Positions 46,389 to 48,705 of a stretch of 48,705 nucleotides of DNA are shown here, piece by piece. The DNA is from UBA4923 sp964606165. Lineage in GTDB: Bacteria; Bacillota; Clostridia; Saccharofermentanales; DTU023. Position 1 is the first letter of the stretch; each line of letters opens with the position of its first letter. The stretch covers positions 1-48,705 of the forward strand of contig CAZSFQ010000012.1 in NCBI GenBank assembly GCA_964606165.1, written 5' to 3'. Under the pieces are notes generated by a model. It searched no databases, was not told the DNA's origin, and worked only from the letters and a program-made list of their open reading frames with translations. The position numbers were made by a program, and so were the translations under genes.

Positions 46389-48705
46389 ATGAAAGCTGAA
46401 ATAAGTGTCTATGGGGCACGTGAACATAACCTGAAAGATATTGAGGTCCATATACCGCGCAACCAACTCGTTGTCCTGACCGGTATCTCGGGCTCGGGCA
46501 AGTCTTCCCTGGCCTTCGATACCATTTACGCTGAGGGTCAGCGCCGTTACGTCGAGTCACTTTCTTCTTATGCCCGCCAATTCCTGGGCCAGGCTCAAAA
46601 GCCTGATGTTGACCGGATTGACGGCCTGTCACCGGCCATTGCCATCGACCAGAAAACCACCAGCCGCAACCCGCGCTCCACCGTTGGCACCGTGACGGAA
46701 ATCTATGATTACCTGCGCCTGCTCTACGCCCGGGTCGGAACACCGCATTGCCCGGTCTGCGGCAAGGAGATCGAGCAGCAGACCGTGGACCAGATCACCG
46801 ACGCCATCATGTCAAGGCCGGAGGGAACACGGCTGACTCTTATGGCTCCCCTTGTACGCAACCGCAAAGGCGAGCATACGCGCTTGCTGGAAAAGCTCCA
46901 GTCGCAGGGATTTGTCCGCATCCGGGTCGACGGTGAAATGATGGAGCTTGACGCGGACCTGGAGCTTGAGTCCAACAAAAAACACAGCATTGAAGTAGTC
47001 GTGGACCGGCTTGTCAGAAGGGACGGGATCGAAAACAGGCTGGCGGACTCGGTCGAAACGGCGCTCGAGCTGGCGGATGACCTTGTCATTGTCCGCTTCG
47101 AGGAAGAAGGGGAAGAAGGCGGCGGCAGGAGGGTGAGCGAGCAGATCTTCTCGCAAAAGCTGGCCTGCACCGATTGCGAAATCAGTCTTGGGGAGCTCTC
47201 TCCCCGGATGTTCAGTTTCAACAATCCCTATGGGGCTTGCCCCGAATGCACAGGTCTTGGTGAGCGGACGCATTTCGCGCCGGAGTTTATCATCGGTGAC
47301 CCCGGTCTTTCGATCAAGGGCGGGGCCATTGATGTCACCGGCTTTCATTTTACGGATGAAACAAGCTGGTCCTACTGTCACGTGGAAGCCCTGGCTGAAA
47401 AATATGGATTTTCCCTGACGGTTCCCTGGGAGGATTTGTCTCCCAAAGCCCGCGATCTCATCCTCTTTGGCAACGGGGGGGAGGAACTGGTCGTCGATAC
47501 CAGCCGGACCCGCTACAACAAAGGCAGGCCTTACCACACCAGCTGGGAAGGGGTCATCCCCATCCTGGAACGCCGCTACAATGAGACTTCCTCGCCCGAA
47601 ATGAAAGAATACTACCACCGCTATATGCGGGTGACGCCCTGCCCGGTCTGCAAAGGGGCGAGGCTTCGGCCGGAGATTCTGGCTGTGACCGTGGGTGATA
47701 AAAACATTGACCAGGCCACACACTTGTCGATCGACGGGGCCCACGACTACTTCAGCGCCCTGTCATTTCCGGCCGCAAAGGCCGGTATCGCGCGGCCTGT
47801 CATGCGTGAGCTGCTGGCGCGGCTCCACTTCCTGCTGGATGTGGGGCTGGATTACCTGACTCTGGCGCGCTCTTCCGGCACCCTGTCGGGCGGTGAATCG
47901 CAGCGGATCCGGCTTGCCACCCAGATCGGAGCCGGCCTGACAGGAGTCCTTTACGTACTGGACGAGCCCAGCATCGGGCTTCACCAGCGCGATAACATCA
48001 GGCTCCTTGAAACCCTGAAAAACCTGCGCGACCTGGGCAATACCGTCCTGGTCGTCGAGCACGACGAAGAGACAATCTGGGAGGCCGACCACCTGATTGA
48101 CATCGGGCCGGGAGCCGGTGTCCACGGAGGACGCATTGTCGCCCAGGGCAGGCCCGATGACATTGCGCAAAATTGCGATTCCATCACCGGCCAGTACCTG
48201 TCGGGCCGCAAGCGTATTCCGGTCCCCGCTGTCCGGCGCCCCGCAGACCAGGGTTTTTTGACCATCCGCGGAGCCCGGGAGAACAATCTCAAAAATTTTG
48301 ACCTGGATCTCCCCTTGGGCGTCATGACCTGTGTGACAGGCGTTTCAGGATCGGGCAAAAGCTCCCTGGTCAACAATATCCTGCTCAAGAAACTGGAAAG
48401 CGAACTCAACCGCTCCAGGCGGGTCATCGGCAAGGTTGACGCGGTGGAGGGAATCGACCAGCTCGACAAAGTCATTGCCATCGACCAGACGCCGATCGGC
48501 AGGACGCCGCGTTCCAATCCCGCGACCTATACCTCGACCTTTGACCTGATCCGGTCGCTCTTCGCTGAAACGCCGGCGGCCAAACAGCGCGGCTACAAAC
48601 CGGGCCGCTTCAGTTTCAATGTCAGGGGCGGCCGCTGTGAGGCCTGTTCGGGCAACGGGGTCAACCGGATTGAGATGCATTTTCTGCCGGATGTCTTTGT
48701 GACCT
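46389..48705 (+). CDS. uvrA: Excinuclease ABC subunit A (partial, 3' end missing)
   Basis: UvrA is the damage-sensing ATPase of nucleotide excision repair. The frame is open from ATG 46389 to the window edge, giving 772 of about 940 residues. The N-terminus has Walker A GISGSGKSSLAFDTIYAEG and the YVESLSSYARQFLGQ block. Zinc-module cysteines occur at CPVCGKE and CPECTGLGE; a further CPVCKGARLRPE is present. The first signature is LSGGESQRIRLATQIG with DEPSIGLHQRD. The second ATPase has GVSGSGKSSLVN and a last CEACSGNG finger just before the edge. The start codon matches the family N-terminus. Confidence 0.95.
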   Translation, partial: MKAEISVYGAREHNLKDIEVHIPRNQLVVLTGISGSGKSSLAFDTIYAEGQRRYVESLSSYARQFLGQAQKPDVDRIDGLSPAIAIDQKTTSRNPRSTVGTVTEIYDYLRLLYARVGTPHCPVCGKEIEQQTVDQITDAIMSRPEGTRLTLMAPLVRNRKGEHTRLLEKLQSQGFVRIRVDGEMMELDADLELESNKKHSIEVVVDRLVRRDGIENRLADSVETALELADDLVIVRFEEEGEEGGGRRVSEQIFSQKLACTDCEISLGELSPRMFSFNNPYGACPECTGLGERTHFAPEFIIGDPGLSIKGGAIDVTGFHFTDETSWSYCHVEALAEKYGFSLTVPWEDLSPKARDLILFGNGGEELVVDTSRTRYNKGRPYHTSWEGVIPILERRYNETSSPEMKEYYHRYMRVTPCPVCKGARLRPEILAVTVGDKNIDQATHLSIDGAHDYFSALSFPAAKAGIARPVMRELLARLHFLLDVGLDYLTLARSSGTLSGGESQRIRLATQIGAGLTGVLYVLDEPSIGLHQRDNIRLLETLKNLRDLGNTVLVVEHDEETIWEADHLIDIGPGAGVHGGRIVAQGRPDDIAQNCDSITGQYLSGRKRIPVPAVRRPADQGFLTIRGARENNLKNFDLDLPLGVMTCVTGVSGSGKSSLVNNILLKKLESELNRSRRVIGKVDAVEGIDQLDKVIAIDQTPIGRTPRSNPATYTSTFDLIRSLFAETPAAKQRGYKPGRFSFNVRGGRCEACSGNGVNRIEMHFLPDVFVT

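Overview
The window is about 48.7 kb of moderately GC-rich bacterial DNA packed with housekeeping genes. Gene content and order point to a Gram-positive anaerobe of the class Clostridia. Supporting blocks are efp-Asp23-amaP-DUF2273-nusB-xseA-xseB-ispA-dxs-nadK-argR-recN, phoH-7TM/HD-ybeY-era-recO, lspA-rluD, rny, a YkoD-type ECF transporter and a sortase-type surface protein. The genus cannot be named from the sequence. An Oscillospirales-like relative is my best guess, at low confidence.

Layout from left to right. Positions 1-444 hold the tail of an SH3-domain protein, then tRNA-Gly and tRNA-Arg with their own promoter and terminator. Positions 461-6654 hold a divergent type IIA topoisomerase pair (parE/parC-like) followed by a membrane-anchored polysaccharide-deacetylase-like protein that appears to have lost its metal ligands. 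Positions 6675-9727 (minus strand) hold a beta-helix surface protein with an LPXTG-like signal and a YqeG phosphatase. Positions 9741-21723 hold a long plus-strand run: EF-P, envelope-stress proteins, NusB, exonuclease VII, isoprenoid genes, NAD kinase, ArgR, RecN, then histidine ammonia-lyase and a cyclodeaminase. Positions 21794-22761 are a self-contained transcription unit for a cytochrome b5-type lipoprotein and a small four-helix membrane protein with bis-histidine spacing. Then come rny, an oligopeptide-type binding lipoprotein, lspA, rluD and two DUF881 proteins. Positions 29179-34676 hold phoH, a 7TM-HD phosphodiesterase, a fused ybeY-era and recO.

From 34718 to 46227 the genes run on the minus strand. 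In transcription order these are feoA-feoB-murD, tRNA-Glu and tRNA-Leu, a RelB/RelE-type toxin-antitoxin pair under a perfect palindrome, and an ECF transporter operon (S, A, T) continuing into a SAM hydroxide adenosyltransferase and a nuclease-helicase fusion. uvrA starts at 46389 on the plus strand and runs off the right edge.

The most distinctive points are: the single-chain YbeY-Era protein with a possible internal Era start; the predicted surface cytochrome module; the coupling of an ECF transporter to a SAM-hydrolysing enzyme; an EF-hand-free, cysteine-containing and arginine-rich tail on FeoA; a perfect Shine-Dalgarno at rny with no normal start codon at the right distance; and promoters at phoH and uvrA placed so that the mRNAs should be leaderless. 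There is no CRISPR array, insertion sequence, rRNA or prophage. All functional statements rest on motif recognition by eye; no database search was run.
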